DNA of 10,996 bases from Baffinella frigidus. Taxonomy: Eukaryota > Cryptophyceae > Cryptomonadales > Baffinellaceae. Position 1 is the first letter of the stretch, and each line of letters opens with the position of its first letter. This document shows positions 1-7,061 of this stretch, in pieces. The stretch lies in contig MU646438.1 of assembly GCA_026770585.1 (NCBI GenBank), forward strand, positions 529,585-540,580, in the 5' to 3' direction. The position numbers were made by a program, and so were the translations under genes. A model generated the notes under the pieces. It was not told the DNA's origin. It did no database searches and worked only from the letters and a program-made list of their open reading frames with translations.

Positions 1-720
1 TGCACGCGACGTCGGCGCAGCGCACGGGTTCTTCGTGGTAGAGTCCAAGGCGTGCACTGGATTGGGATCTTTGGCGATGGATCAGGGGCGGCACGCGGAG
101 GGGGTGGAGCTGCTGCAAAACGCGGTGGTGGCGGCGCAGCTGAACGAGTTGGACGACCCTCGTTTCGAGCTGGATGCTCTGGCAGATTTGGTCAAGGCTC
201 TCTTCAAGATAGACGCGGTCGACGAGGTGGAGCCTCTGGTGTCGCGCTTTCGAGAGGCGGCCAAAGCGGCGGCGGAAAAGGCGGGGGGGTCCTCCTTTGC
301 GTGCTTGACCGCCGTCTTCTATACTGCGCGCCTTCACGAGGTCCTGTGCATCTGCACCCCGCTTTGGGAACCCCTTTCCACTGCTTGGCTCTTGCTTCCA
401 GCAAGGCCAACAACGTCAGTCTGTCACAGTTTCCACCGCGTCCCAGAGAAGACGCATGCAATTGTTGAACCTTCCGCTCCATCCAGGCACGCGGAAGGCA
501 TCAAGAGGCCGCGAAGGAGGTGCGCGCTATGCTCGAAATGTTGCGCGAGAACGAAGCGAACTTGCGGAACGTGGCCGCTTCATGTGCAGGACTGCTGCTG
601 CAAGCGATCTCGTGCCTCTCTGTTCTCAATCCGGAGGCTGGGGACAAGGAGCTCATCAAGGCGGTGGCGGACAAACTATCCAACTTGATGGCCGGGATGG
701 CCGACCTTGATGAAGTGTAA
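1..720 (+). CDS. 3' end of a TPR-like (probable MYND/TPR family) protein, 5'-partial, spliced
   Basis: The reading frame enters from the left edge (first full codon at base 2) and starts with residues ARDVGAAHGFF. Helical repeats of TPR type follow: a GLGSLAMDQGRHAEGVELL segment (bases ~59-115), a second (DALADLVKALFKIDAVDEVE, ~173-232), and after a splice a third (ARGRHQEAAKEV, 487-522). The protein ends in LDEV with TAA at 718-720. The frame changes between base ~400 and 487, so an intron or a frameshift is required: exon 1 is 2-400 or 2-418, exon 2 is 487-720 (77 codons). TPR-like repeats usually mediate protein contacts; partner and substrate cannot be seen. I recall algal proteins with this C-terminal region behind an N-terminal MYND finger, which would make it a relative of the gene at 10860; that is memory, not a search. 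GC-rich codons. If the junction is not an intron, this is a pseudogene. Confidence 0.72.
401..486 (+). other. Probable intron (GC-AG 401-486, or GT-AG 419-486)
   Basis: Exon 1 runs in one frame to about base 400 and the conserved-looking ARGRHQEAAKEV segment resumes in another frame at 487, just after a CCATCCAG acceptor. A GC donor (GCAAGG at 401) gives an 86-base phase-0 intron and joins LLLP to ARGRHQ. A GT donor (GTCTGT at 419) gives a 68-base phase-0 intron and adds six residues. Both keep the frame; the sequence alone does not decide. GTCAGT at 415 looks like a better donor but breaks the downstream frame with this acceptor. A one-base indel in a pseudogene is the alternative. Confidence 0.5.
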
Positions 721-783
721 GAGGTTTTCGGAGGGGGGCTAGTGCGTGAAACCTGGCTGCTAGATAAGGGTAATTTAGGTCCT

Positions 784-810
784 GAGGTGACCTGACGTAG
801 AGGTCAGCTC
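784..810 (+). repeat. Stem-loop in the 3' flank of the TPR-like gene
   Basis: GAGGTGACCT (784-793) and AGGTCAGCTC (801-810) pair over 10 bp with one mismatch around a 7-base loop. It lies 64 bases past the stop codon, so it is probably in the 3' UTR. A role in mRNA processing is inference only. Confidence 0.35.
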
Positions 811-1396
811 ACAGAAGGCGAGTGACGGAACAGGGGGGGCGGCCGGCGTTGTGAGATAGTAAACAGCATCAAACATCAAACCCACAACGCCCCCCTCCCC
901 CGAGAGAGCCCCTCCCGACAGCTTGGTGTTTTACAGTACATCTCTCGTTCGTAGATATCCAAATGAAATCACATTGACCTTCTGCCCTAACGTCTCTCTC
1001 TCAGCATTCCGGCGTCGTGATACACCTGTGTCTGTGTCCATTGGACTGTGCTGTCCCGCCCACGGCGCCCCAAGAGACACTTACATGTGCTCTGTCACTG
1101 CTGGAACTACACGCAACAGAGGCTACTCGCAAATACTAACACGCACCGTCCTGGGGCCCTACGGTAGAGCTATTCGTAGGAGCATAGGACCCTACAAGGG
1201 ACGGTGTGTGTTCTCCTCTTCTTTTTCGCGAGTCACGTGAGTAGTGAACATGAAAAGAGCGTTCGAGTCTGTGCGAGACGGTGCGAGACACTCCGGCAGT
1301 ATGAACGCTGTGGGTCCGAACGCTTTCACTGGACATGTACATACAAGGCATCGACTCTGTCCCTGCTGCCGAATCGGCACTCAATCTCTCCCTGAC
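811..1396. other. Non-coding interval, no gene recognised
   Basis: Mixed-composition DNA with C-runs near 890-905. Open frames here are short, overlap on both strands and show no recognisable domain. The motif CCCTACGGTAG at about 1157-1167 is one of several short palindromic motifs of this type, which recur near 1558 in perfect form. Confidence 0.5.
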
Positions 1397-1470
1397 ACGG
1401 GCCCGTCTCAGGTCGGAGTTCTAGGACGGGCCCGCCTCAGGACGGAGTCCCAGGACGGGCCCGCCTCGGG
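1397..1470. repeat. 29-bp tandem repeat, locus 1 (about 2.5 copies)
   Basis: Units start at 1397, 1426 and 1455, exactly 29 bp apart. Each begins ACGGGCCCG, followed by (C/T)CTC(A/G)GG, then CGGAGT in the first two. The third unit degrades after 16 bases. The GGGCCC core is self-complementary. The same repeat recurs at 2896-2940 after a similar lead-in (TCTCTCCCTG). Confidence 0.85.
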
Positions 1471-1557
1471 CTCGGTCCGCACACTACAGACTAGGTATCC
1501 GTTACGCGGCCATGGGGGTCCAAATTGACCCCACAGAGTTCCTAGGCAGGTCCTAGA

Positions 1558-1572
1558 GCCCTACGGTAGGGC
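1558..1572. repeat. 15-bp perfect palindrome GCCCTACGGTAGGGC
   Basis: Seven-base arms around one central base. Variants of CCCTACGGTAG appear near 1157, and a broken form (CCCACGGTAGGG) near 1603-1614. This may be the footprint of one short dispersed element or protein site; function unknown. Confidence 0.6.
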
Positions 1573-1623
1573 GTATGAGCCTACTGGCCACTTAAGGCAT
1601 AGTCCCACGGTAGGGTCGTGGGA

Positions 1624-1652
1624 GGGTACCTCGCCTCATGGGCGAGGTACCC
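1624..1652. repeat. Perfect 12-bp inverted repeat, 5-base loop
   Basis: GGGTACCTCGCC (1624-1635) and GGCGAGGTACCC (1641-1652) are exact reverse complements around TCATG. It would form a very stable hairpin. There is no T-run after it, and no gene near enough to call it a terminator. Confidence 0.85.
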
Positions 1653-1847
1653 CTGCGGAAAGTCGCACCCCCCGGGCCTCGGGTCGCTCCCTCCACTCTT
1701 GATTTAATTTATGTATCATGCGCCGAAAGATCGTAATTACTGCCAATTTATCTGCCAGGGCAGGACCTCTCTCTTGGCCCTACCCAGTCACGGCTTCGGT
1801 GAGGGTGCATACCTGGCGGTCGTGTTGGTGGTAATAAGGCCACTATA

Positions 1848-1968
1848 TCTCTCTCTCTCTCGCTCTCGCTCTCTCGCTCGCTTGCTCTCTCTCTCTGACA
1901 CACGCACCGTCCCTAGAGGGGTCCTGGGTACCGAGCGAGACAGAGCGAGCGAGAGAGAGAGAGAGACT
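1848..1968. repeat. CT-rich tract facing a GA-rich tract (imperfect inverted repeat)
   Basis: A pyrimidine tract of CT and CGCT units (1848-1896) is followed after a ~35-base spacer (containing GTCCCTAGAGGGG) by a GA/GCGA purine tract (1933-1968). The two are near complementary, so the strand could fold into a long imperfect hairpin; polypurine/polypyrimidine mirror tracts can also form triplexes. It may simply be a microsatellite pair. Confidence 0.6.
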
Positions 1969-1983
1969 CGCTAGGAACAGGCC
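1961..1983. repeat. Dispersed 23-bp repeat, copy 1
   Basis: The segment from GAGAGACTCG to AACAGGCC is identical to 2942-2964. The following bases (GGTGCGTG, CCTTATT) are also related to those after copy 2. It leads straight into the hairpin at 1985-2011. Confidence 0.8.
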
Positions 1984-1984
1984 T

Positions 1985-2011
1985 AATAAGGTCACGGTGC
2001 GTGACCTTATT
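1985..2011. repeat. Perfect 12-bp inverted repeat, 3-base loop
   Basis: AATAAGGTCACG (1985-1996) and CGTGACCTTATT (2000-2011) are exact reverse complements around GTG. A broken version (GGTGCGTGTCCTTATT) follows copy 2 of the 23-bp repeat at 2942-2964, so the hairpin belongs to a repeated element and is intact only here. Confidence 0.85.
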
Positions 2012-2078
2012 TGCGAGAAAACCCGGTAGGAAGGGCCTGGTTGCCTGTGCGGACGGCAGCAGGATGAAGTATTTCAGA

Positions 2079-2506
2079 GTATTAGGGTGTGGGGAGTGGG
2101 GATTCGGGTTTAGGGTATAGGGTTTAGGGATTGGGGTTTAGGGTTTAGGATTTGAGGTTTGGGGACTAGATATTAGGGTTTGGGGTTGAGAGTCTAGGAA
2201 TTAGGCAGCAAGTCAGGTGAGAGGCGTACACTTCGGGTCTAGGGTTCAGGATTGAGGGTTGAGGGTCTAGGGTTGAGGGTTTTGGGTTGAGGATTGAGGG
2301 TTCAAGGTTTAGGGTTTAGGGTTTAGGGTTTGGGGTTTAGGGTTTAGGGTTGAGTGTCGCGCATCAGAGCATGCACCGCCGTAGGAGTTAAGGTTTAGGG
2401 TTCAGGGTTTAGAGTGCAGAGTTCAGGGTTGAGGGATTAGGGTTCAGGGTTCAGGGTTTAAGGTTCAGGGTTCAGGGTTTAGGATTTAGGATTTAGGGTT
2501 TAGGGT

Positions 2507-2545
<39 letters not shown>

Positions 2546-2574
2546 GGTTTAAGGTTCTGGGTATAGGTTTTGGG
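2079..2574 (+). repeat. Telomere-like heptamer block, G-rich strand on top
   Basis: Almost continuous GGGTTTA-type heptamers with variants GGGTTCA, GGGTTGA, GGATTTA and GGGTATA, plus a few odd spacers. A homogeneous run of six GGGTTGA units sits at 2503-2544. The TTTAGGG heptamer is the telomere unit of plants and several algal groups; the heavy variation marks this as interstitial, decayed or satellite-like, not an active end. A non-heptamer insert lies at 2357-2385. Confidence 0.9.
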
Positions 2575-2690
2575 GTCGCGCATAAGGGCCCTACCTACAG
2601 TAGGCCTCTGCCCATGCCAAGGACCACCCTGCAATCTGTGTATTGACCATGTTCCCGACTTACCAGCGATCCGAAAAAACGCCCCCAAAA
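2575..2690. other. Unique spacer between oppositely oriented heptamer blocks
   Basis: Non-heptamer DNA containing GCCCTACCTACAGTAGGCC and an A-run near 2675. Its first 29 bases (2576-2604) resemble the insert at 2357-2385. No gene is evident. Confidence 0.6.
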
Positions 2691-2788
2691 CCCTACACCC
2701 TACACCCTACACCCTACACCCTACACCCTACACCCTACACCCTACACCCTACACCCTACACCCTACACCCTACACCCTACACCCTACA
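2691..2788 (-). repeat. Homogeneous CCCTACA array, 14 exact units
   Basis: Fourteen uninterrupted CCCTACA units (98 bases). The complement is TGTAGGG, a one-base variant of the TTTAGGG unit. Degenerate C-strand heptamers (CGAACCCTCA, CCCCAACC) continue to about 2835. Open frames here translate to a repeated TLHPTPY peptide and are artefacts. Confidence 0.97.
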
Positions 2789-2882
2789 CCCGAACCCTCA
2801 CACCCCAACCTCCAACCCCCAAATCACAAACCTCGAACCCGCTGGTAAGGAACGCCGGCGAGAAGCGAGAGGGGTAGAGGCG

Positions 2883-2964
2883 GTCTCTCCCTGGCACGGG
2901 CCCGCCTCAGGACGGATTCCCAGGACGGGCCCGCCTCAGGAGAGAGACTCGCTAGGAACAGGCC
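2883..2964. repeat. 29-bp tandem repeat locus 2 joined to the 23-bp repeat copy 2
   Basis: Units of the 29-bp repeat start at 2896 and 2925. At 2940 the array joins AG-AGAG and then the 23-bp repeat at 2942-2964 that matches 1961-1983. In locus 1 the same two pieces are about 490 bp apart, so one locus is a deletion or insertion derivative of the other. Confidence 0.8.
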
Positions 2965-3061
2965 GACGGCGGTGCGTGTCCTTATTCGCGCCGCGGGGCG
3001 GAGGGAGGGGGGCAGGGGGACACGGTGAGAGAGAGGCATGCCCTTTGTCTAGGTCCCGCTC

Positions 3062-3112
3062 AGACACGGCCTCGGTGGGGGTGCGTACCTGCCGCCCGTG
3101 TTGGTATTTATA
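3062..3112. repeat. Diverged copy of the 1790-1845 segment
   Basis: CGGCCTCGGTGGGGGTGCGT then ACCTGCC and CCGTGTTGGT matches CGGCTTCGGTGAGGGTGCAT then ACCTGGC and TCGTGTTGGT at about 1793-1832 with scattered substitutions. It lies after the 23-bp repeat here but before it in locus 1. Confidence 0.7.
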
Positions 3113-3140
3113 ACAAAGGTCCCTCTCGGACCGGCGAGGA

Positions 3141-3405
3141 GGTTTAGGGTTTCGGGTTTCGGGTGTTGGGTGTTGGGTTTAGGGTTTAGGGCATAGGGTT
3201 AAGAGTTTAGGGTGTAAGGTTTAGGGTTTCAGGCTTGGGGGTGCGGGTTTCGGGTTTCGGGTTTCGGGTTTCGGGTTTCGGGTTTCGGGTTTCGGGTTTC
3301 GGATTCGGGGTTTAGGGTTTCGAGTTTCGGGTTTCGGATTTTGGGTTTCGGGCTCAGGGTTTCGGGTTCAGGGTGTAGGGTTTATGGTTTGGGGTTGAGA
3401 GTTGA
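3141..3405 (+). repeat. Telomere-like heptamer block with a GGGTTTC sub-array
   Basis: G-strand heptamers of mixed type around eight exact GGGTTTC units at 3245-3300. Flanking units are GGGTTTA, GGGTGTT and GGATTTT types. The block ends at a GC-rich spacer (3406-3490) that shows no gene. Confidence 0.9.
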
Positions 3406-3489
3406 GAACCGGCTCGGAGGAAGGAGGACCAGACGATCCTCGGAAGTAGCTCTGCTGCTCCCACGCCTCCGCCACTGCCTCAGACATAT

Positions 3490-3955
3490 TGAGGTTTATG
3501 GTTTATGGCTTAGGATTTTGGGTGCAGGGTTGAGGGTGTAGGGTTTAGGGTTTGGGTTTAGAGGTTAGGGTTTAGGGGTGAGGGTTTAGGGATTGGGGTC
3601 TAAGGTGTGAGTTGAGGGTCGAGGGTTGAGGGTTGAGGGTGTAGGGTTGAGAGTGTTGGGGTTTAGGGTTCAGGGCTTGGGGTTTGAGGTTGAGGATTCA
3701 GAGTTTAGGGTTCAGGGTTCAGGGATTAGGGTCTGGGGGTTTAGGGTTTGGGGTTTAAGGTTGAGAGTTGAAGGTTGAGAGTTGAGGGTTCAGGGTTCAG
3801 GGTTCAGGGTTTAGGGGTTGCGGTTTAGGGTTTAGGGTTTAGGGTTTAGGGTTCAGGGTATAGGGTTTGAGGTTTAGGATTGAGGGTTTAGGGTTCAGGA
3901 TTTAGGGTGGAAGGTTCATGTTTTTTAGGGTTTGGAGTTGGGGGTTTGGAGTTTT
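3490..3955 (+). repeat. Telomere-like heptamer block, G-rich strand on top
   Basis: Degenerate GGGTTTA, GGGTTCA and GGGTTGA units with short homogeneous runs (GGGTTCA near 3787-3807, GGGTTTA near 3830-3850). It fades into GGAGTTG-type units near 3930-3955. Confidence 0.9.
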
Positions 3956-4106
3956 CGGTGCCCTGAGATTGCATGAAGTTCCCGTCATGATTTAGTGGCC
4001 AATCTCGATCTGTACATTGTACCAGGTGGGGGTGGCGGCATTCGGGGGGCGATGGTGAATCTGTTCTATCGTTCCAGGCCACAAATGAAAATAAATATAA
4101 ACACTC

Positions 4107-4145
4107 ATGTATATATATATATACATATGTTGTTTATCTAGATAA
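4107..4145. repeat. AT-rich palindromes between opposed heptamer blocks
   Basis: A 20-bp perfect palindrome (ATGT, a TA run, ACAT) at 4107-4126 is followed by the 12-bp palindrome TTATCTAGATAA at 4134-4145. They sit in the AT-rich spacer (3956-4164) where the heptamers switch from the G strand to the C strand on top. Confidence 0.8.
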
Positions 4146-4164
4146 GTAACATGCCTGCCACTCG

Positions 4165-4330
4165 CAACCCTAAACCCGAAACCCTACACCCTAAACCCTA
4201 CACCATAAACCCTAAACCCTAAACCATAAATCCTAAACCCTAAATCCTAGACCCCAAACCCTCAACCCTCAACCCTCAGCCCGCTACCCTAACCCCTTAA
4301 CCCTAACAGCCCTATACCCTGAACCATAAA
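4165..4330 (-). repeat. Telomere-like heptamer block, C-rich strand on top
   Basis: CCCTAAA, CCCTACA, CCATAAA and CCCTCAA units. This is the opposite orientation to the block ending at 3955. Confidence 0.9.
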
Positions 4331-4610
4331 CTATGATAGCCCTTATCTGCCGAAAAAGGTACGTGATCATTTTTTTTAGCAGGAATCAGGTCTAGGGATT
4401 CCAATTTAGCGGAGGACGGTTTTCCGGGTCTCATAAATCAGGAATTTCTCAATTCGTTGAGCACCAATTACTCAATTTGTTTAGCTTAGCGAGCCTGACA
4501 AGCTGGTGTTTTTTTCATAATTTTCCATCAAGAGGCGGCCTAATTAGAAAATGCCAAAGTTGACATTTGAGCCTTTTGACGTCTCAGGACGTCGCAGGCA
4601 CATAAGGGAT
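4331..4610. other. Unique AT-richer spacer, no gene seen
   Basis: Moderately AT-rich DNA with T-runs near 4371 and 4510 and a GACGTC pair near 4580-4595. No open frame or RNA gene is recognisable. Confidence 0.5.
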
Positions 4611-4708
4611 AAACCATAAACCCTCAACCGTAAACCCCAAACCCTAAACCCTAAACCCTAACCCCTACACCCTAAACCCTAGACCCTAAACCCAAAACCC
4701 TACACCCG
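4611..4708 (-). repeat. Short telomere-like block, C-rich strand on top
   Basis: CCATAAA, CCCTCAA, CCCTAAA and CCCTACA units over about 98 bases, same orientation as 4165-4330 and probably once joined to it. Confidence 0.88.
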
Positions 4709-4859
4709 ACGGCAGAAGGGTCAACGCCCAACCAACCCCGCGAGAGTCAACCCCGGGCCTTTTGGTTTTGTCAAATCATATTATAAATTGGGCTCCAAGG
4801 AAGCGGTCGCGACCCTTGAATCAAAAAATCGCCCCCAAACACATCCGTGGGCAAGTCTC

Positions 4860-5033
4860 ACCACTCGAGAATGTTGGAGCACCCTATTTGCATCTGGGAT
4901 TGTACGGATTCGTACCAGGTACAGGACGCCACTCCGGAATGGGGCGTGACCAAACCTGCGCATTTTACTGCATTAATGCCCACTTGTAAAGGACCCAGGT
5001 TTTAAATAGGGTGCTCCAACATTCTCGAGTGGT
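4860..5033. mobile_element. MITE-like element 1, perfect 30-bp terminal inverted repeats
   Basis: The left end reads ACCACTCGAGAATGTTGGAG and continues to CTATTT (4860-4889). The right end (5004-5033) is its exact reverse complement over 30 bases. Total length 174 bases, with no coding capacity, as expected of a miniature inverted-repeat element moved by an enzyme encoded elsewhere. Shorter inner stems (GTACG/CGTAC at 4902-4915, ACGCC/GGCGT near 4927-4948) lie near the middle. No convincing target duplication is seen; a TC dinucleotide on both sides could be chance. The superfamily is not identified. Confidence 0.85.
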
Positions 5034-5195
5034 TCCGTCGCATGCCGTGGACCTCTCCACTTAGCAGAGCAGCCACCGTTGTCCTTTTTGCCCGGATTTC
5101 AAAAGGGAGATTTGCAGACGTATTTCCCGGGTGAGAATCAACTGTGGACAGATTCAAGAAGTCACCGGTGCCTGCTAAGAGGAACAAGAGAAACA
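5034..5195. other. Spacer between MITE-like elements 1 and 2
   Basis: About 160 bases of single-copy-looking DNA with no recognisable gene. It could be part of a larger composite element because it is bounded by two related elements. Confidence 0.4.
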
Positions 5196-5229
5196 CCGTC
5201 CGAAGACACGAGGATATTGATTCGGACGG
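5196..5229. repeat. Perfect 9-bp inverted repeat abutting element 2
   Basis: CCGTCCGAA (5196-5204) and TTCGGACGG (5221-5229) are exact reverse complements around a 16-base loop. The right arm ends one base before the left terminus of the element at 5231. Confidence 0.75.
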
Positions 5230-5230
5230 G

Positions 5231-5397
5231 CCACTCGAGAGTGCTGGATCACCCTTTTGGCTTGTGGGGTTGTAATGGTGTGTACCCGATTGGTCACGTC
5301 CACACAGAAATTATGTGAACGTGACCATACTCACTAAAGTTACTACAAACCTGTAAAATGCAGGTTCGAAATTGGGTGCTCCGGCATTCTGGAGTGG
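5231..5397. mobile_element. MITE-like element 2, diverged relative of element 1
   Basis: Ends CCACTCGAGAGTGCTGGATC and (right, reverse complement) CCACTCCAGAATGCCGGAGC match each other at 20 of 24 positions and match element 1. Length 167 bases, non-coding. Near its centre TGGTCACGT (5291-5299) pairs with ACGTGACCA (5319-5327), extended inward by CACA/TGTG after one mismatch, so the element can fold into nested stems. GGG occurs on both sides, which could be a 3-bp target duplication or chance. Confidence 0.8.
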
Positions 5398-5489
5398 GGG
5401 TCTGGGTCGCACGTACTACCCAGCGGTCTCCGAAGAGACTTCGTGAATAACGCATAAGCGATAAGACCTACGACCCTACGGAAGGCAAT
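5398..5489. other. Short spacer, no gene
   Basis: Mixed sequence with no recognisable feature; it leads into a repeat also present at 6112. Confidence 0.4.
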
Positions 5490-5578
5490 AGCTTAAGGGC
5501 ATTGTGGGGTTCCCACGGATAAGCTAACTGAAACTGCCTTAAATTCGGCTAGAAAATCCATATAAGACCGCTGTGTGG
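5490..5578. repeat. Diverged direct repeat, copy 1
   Basis: Pieces AGGGCATTGTGGGGTTCCCA, then TTCGGCTAGAAAATCC, then CCGCTGTGTGG recur in the same order at 6112-6206 with many substitutions and small indels. Probably the remains of a repeated mobile sequence. Confidence 0.55.
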
Positions 5579-6111
5579 TTACAACTCAAAAAATAAAACG
5601 CCCGAAAAGCTTCATTCCAGAGTGCAGGTGGCAAGATCTGGTTCCGCCTCAGTCGGGTTGGCGGACTATTCTCAAGTTAACACACTGGGTTTGCGGTACG
5701 AGTCCGTCAACGTTTGAGCGAAAACGAGCCCCGGCGCACCAAAAACTGGTGAGTCCAAATAGATTGAGACAAAGCTAGACGATGGGGGAGGACCGAGACG
5801 CTGCCGGCGTGGCCTTTGACCAGCCCCTGGATCCTGACCAGCTGCCCCGTCATCTGTCAGAGAGAGAGACGTTTTCTGATACCAACAACACAAGAGGTTG
5901 AAAAGAGAGTGACCTTGATTGATAGCAACACGAGAAGACGGCCAGGATGGATGCATCCCCGCGGAGGCGATGCCTGAGGAGGACCCAGTCAGCCTGAGTC
6001 CAGAACAACCCTCGCTACCTGTTCATCGCCCCGCGGAGTCTCACACCGTACTTCCATAGGATCTCTTCAATATCTTACAAGTGAATAATTCATACAACCT
6101 GCCCTAGGTAA
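5579..6111. other. Interval with no recognised gene
   Basis: Open frames on both strands are under 100 residues and show no known motif or codon bias. Given what lies on either side, it is probably more decayed mobile DNA. Confidence 0.45.
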
Positions 6112-6206
6112 TACCGTAGGGACATAGTAGGGTTCCTACCGAGAAGATATCGGAAAGGTGGCCCGAATCGGGTCGAAAATCCCTTGGAAGCCCGCCCGCT
6201 GTGTGG
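6112..6206. repeat. Diverged direct repeat, copy 2
   Basis: AGGGACATAGTAGGGTTCCT, ATCGGGTCGAAAATCC and CCGCTGTGTGG match copy 1 at 5490-5578. The spacer to the next repeat (6207-6302) has no match to the area after copy 1 that I can see. Confidence 0.55.
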
Positions 6207-6302
6207 GGAGGAGGCGATTGTGAAGGAAACCCAAGAACACGGCTGTAGAAAGCTTTGGCGTGAGGGCGAGAGAGATGCGGGGGACTGGCGCGCACAAGCC
6301 CG

Positions 6303-6512
6303 GAGGGGCGTGACGCGTGACATCCACGCCAGATCATAAATAGAAATTTCAGAAGCAAGTCTTGGTTTGAACATTGTACCGGATTTTTCGATCCTGGGAA
6401 AACGTCCGGGCGTGAAAAGGACGATGAGCTGCGTGTCACCGGGCCATGCAAACTCATTCAGTACCACAGAACAAAACATGGTATACTGAAACTTCCACCA
6501 GAGACCTGACAT
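6303..6512. repeat. ~208-bp direct repeat, copy 1 (left of heptamer block)
   Basis: Shares long blocks with 7062-7269: GTGACATCCACG, CGATCCTGGG, GGACGATGAGCTGCGTGTCA and CTGAAACTTCCAC. It stops exactly where the telomere-like block starts. A 140-residue minus-strand frame across this area (6512-6090) shows no known domain, so I do not call it a gene. Confidence 0.85.
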
Positions 6513-7060
6513 AGAGTTAAGAGTCGAGGGTTAAGGGTTTAGGGTTTGGGGATCAGGGTGTGGGTTGAGGTTTTAGAGTTTAATGATGAGGGTTTGGGGT
6601 TGAGGGTTTGGGGATAAGGGTTTCGAGTCCAGGGTTTAGGGTTTGGAGTTCAGGGGTTAGGGTTTGGAGTTCAGGGGTTAGGGTTTGGGGTTTCGGGTGA
6701 GGGTGTCAAGGCCTAGGGTTTACGGTCTAGGGTTAAGGGTTTAGGGTTTGGGATGTAGGGTGTAGGGTTCAGGGTTTGAGGTTGAGGGGGTTAGGGTTTT
6801 GGGTTTAGGGTTTGGGTTTTAGGGTGCAGGGTCAAGGTTTTTGTGCTTAGGGTCTCGGGCTTAGGGTTTAGGGTTAAGGGTTTATGATTTTGGGTTTGGG
6901 GTGTAGGGTTGAGAGTTTGGGGTGAAGGGGGAAAGGTTGAGGGGTGAGGTTTGAGGGTTCAGGGTTGAGGGTTCAAGGTTCAGGGTTGAGGGTACAGGGA
7001 TGAGGGTGTGGGGTTTCGGTTTTAGGGTTTAGTGTTGAGTGTTGACGGTTTAGGTTTTCA
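6513..7060 (+). repeat. Telomere-like heptamer block, G-rich strand on top
   Basis: Highly degenerate GGGTTTA, GGGTTCA, GGGTTGA and GGTTTGG units, more decayed than the block at 2079. It fills precisely the space between two copies of the ~208-bp repeat. Confidence 0.9.
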
Positions 7061-7061
7061 G

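Noticed and set aside
2570-3113. Open frames with repeated TLHPTPY peptide
   Set aside because: They are translations of the CCCTACA array; a 7-bp repeat without stops is open in every frame.
3956-4085. Third copy of the ~208-bp repeat
   Set aside because: Only short matches (CATTGTACC, GGCGATG) are found; not above what chance would give by eye.
2079-4708. CRISPR array
   Set aside because: Repeats are 7-bp heptamers without regular spacers, and the window is eukaryotic.
5358-5385. Pol III B-box-like GGTTCGAAA in element 2
   Set aside because: There is no matching A-box or cloverleaf, and the motif is absent from element 1 at the same place.
6090-6512. 140-residue minus-strand frame
   Set aside because: It runs through the diverged repeats, has no recognisable domain, and is not conserved in repeat copy 2 as far as I can see.
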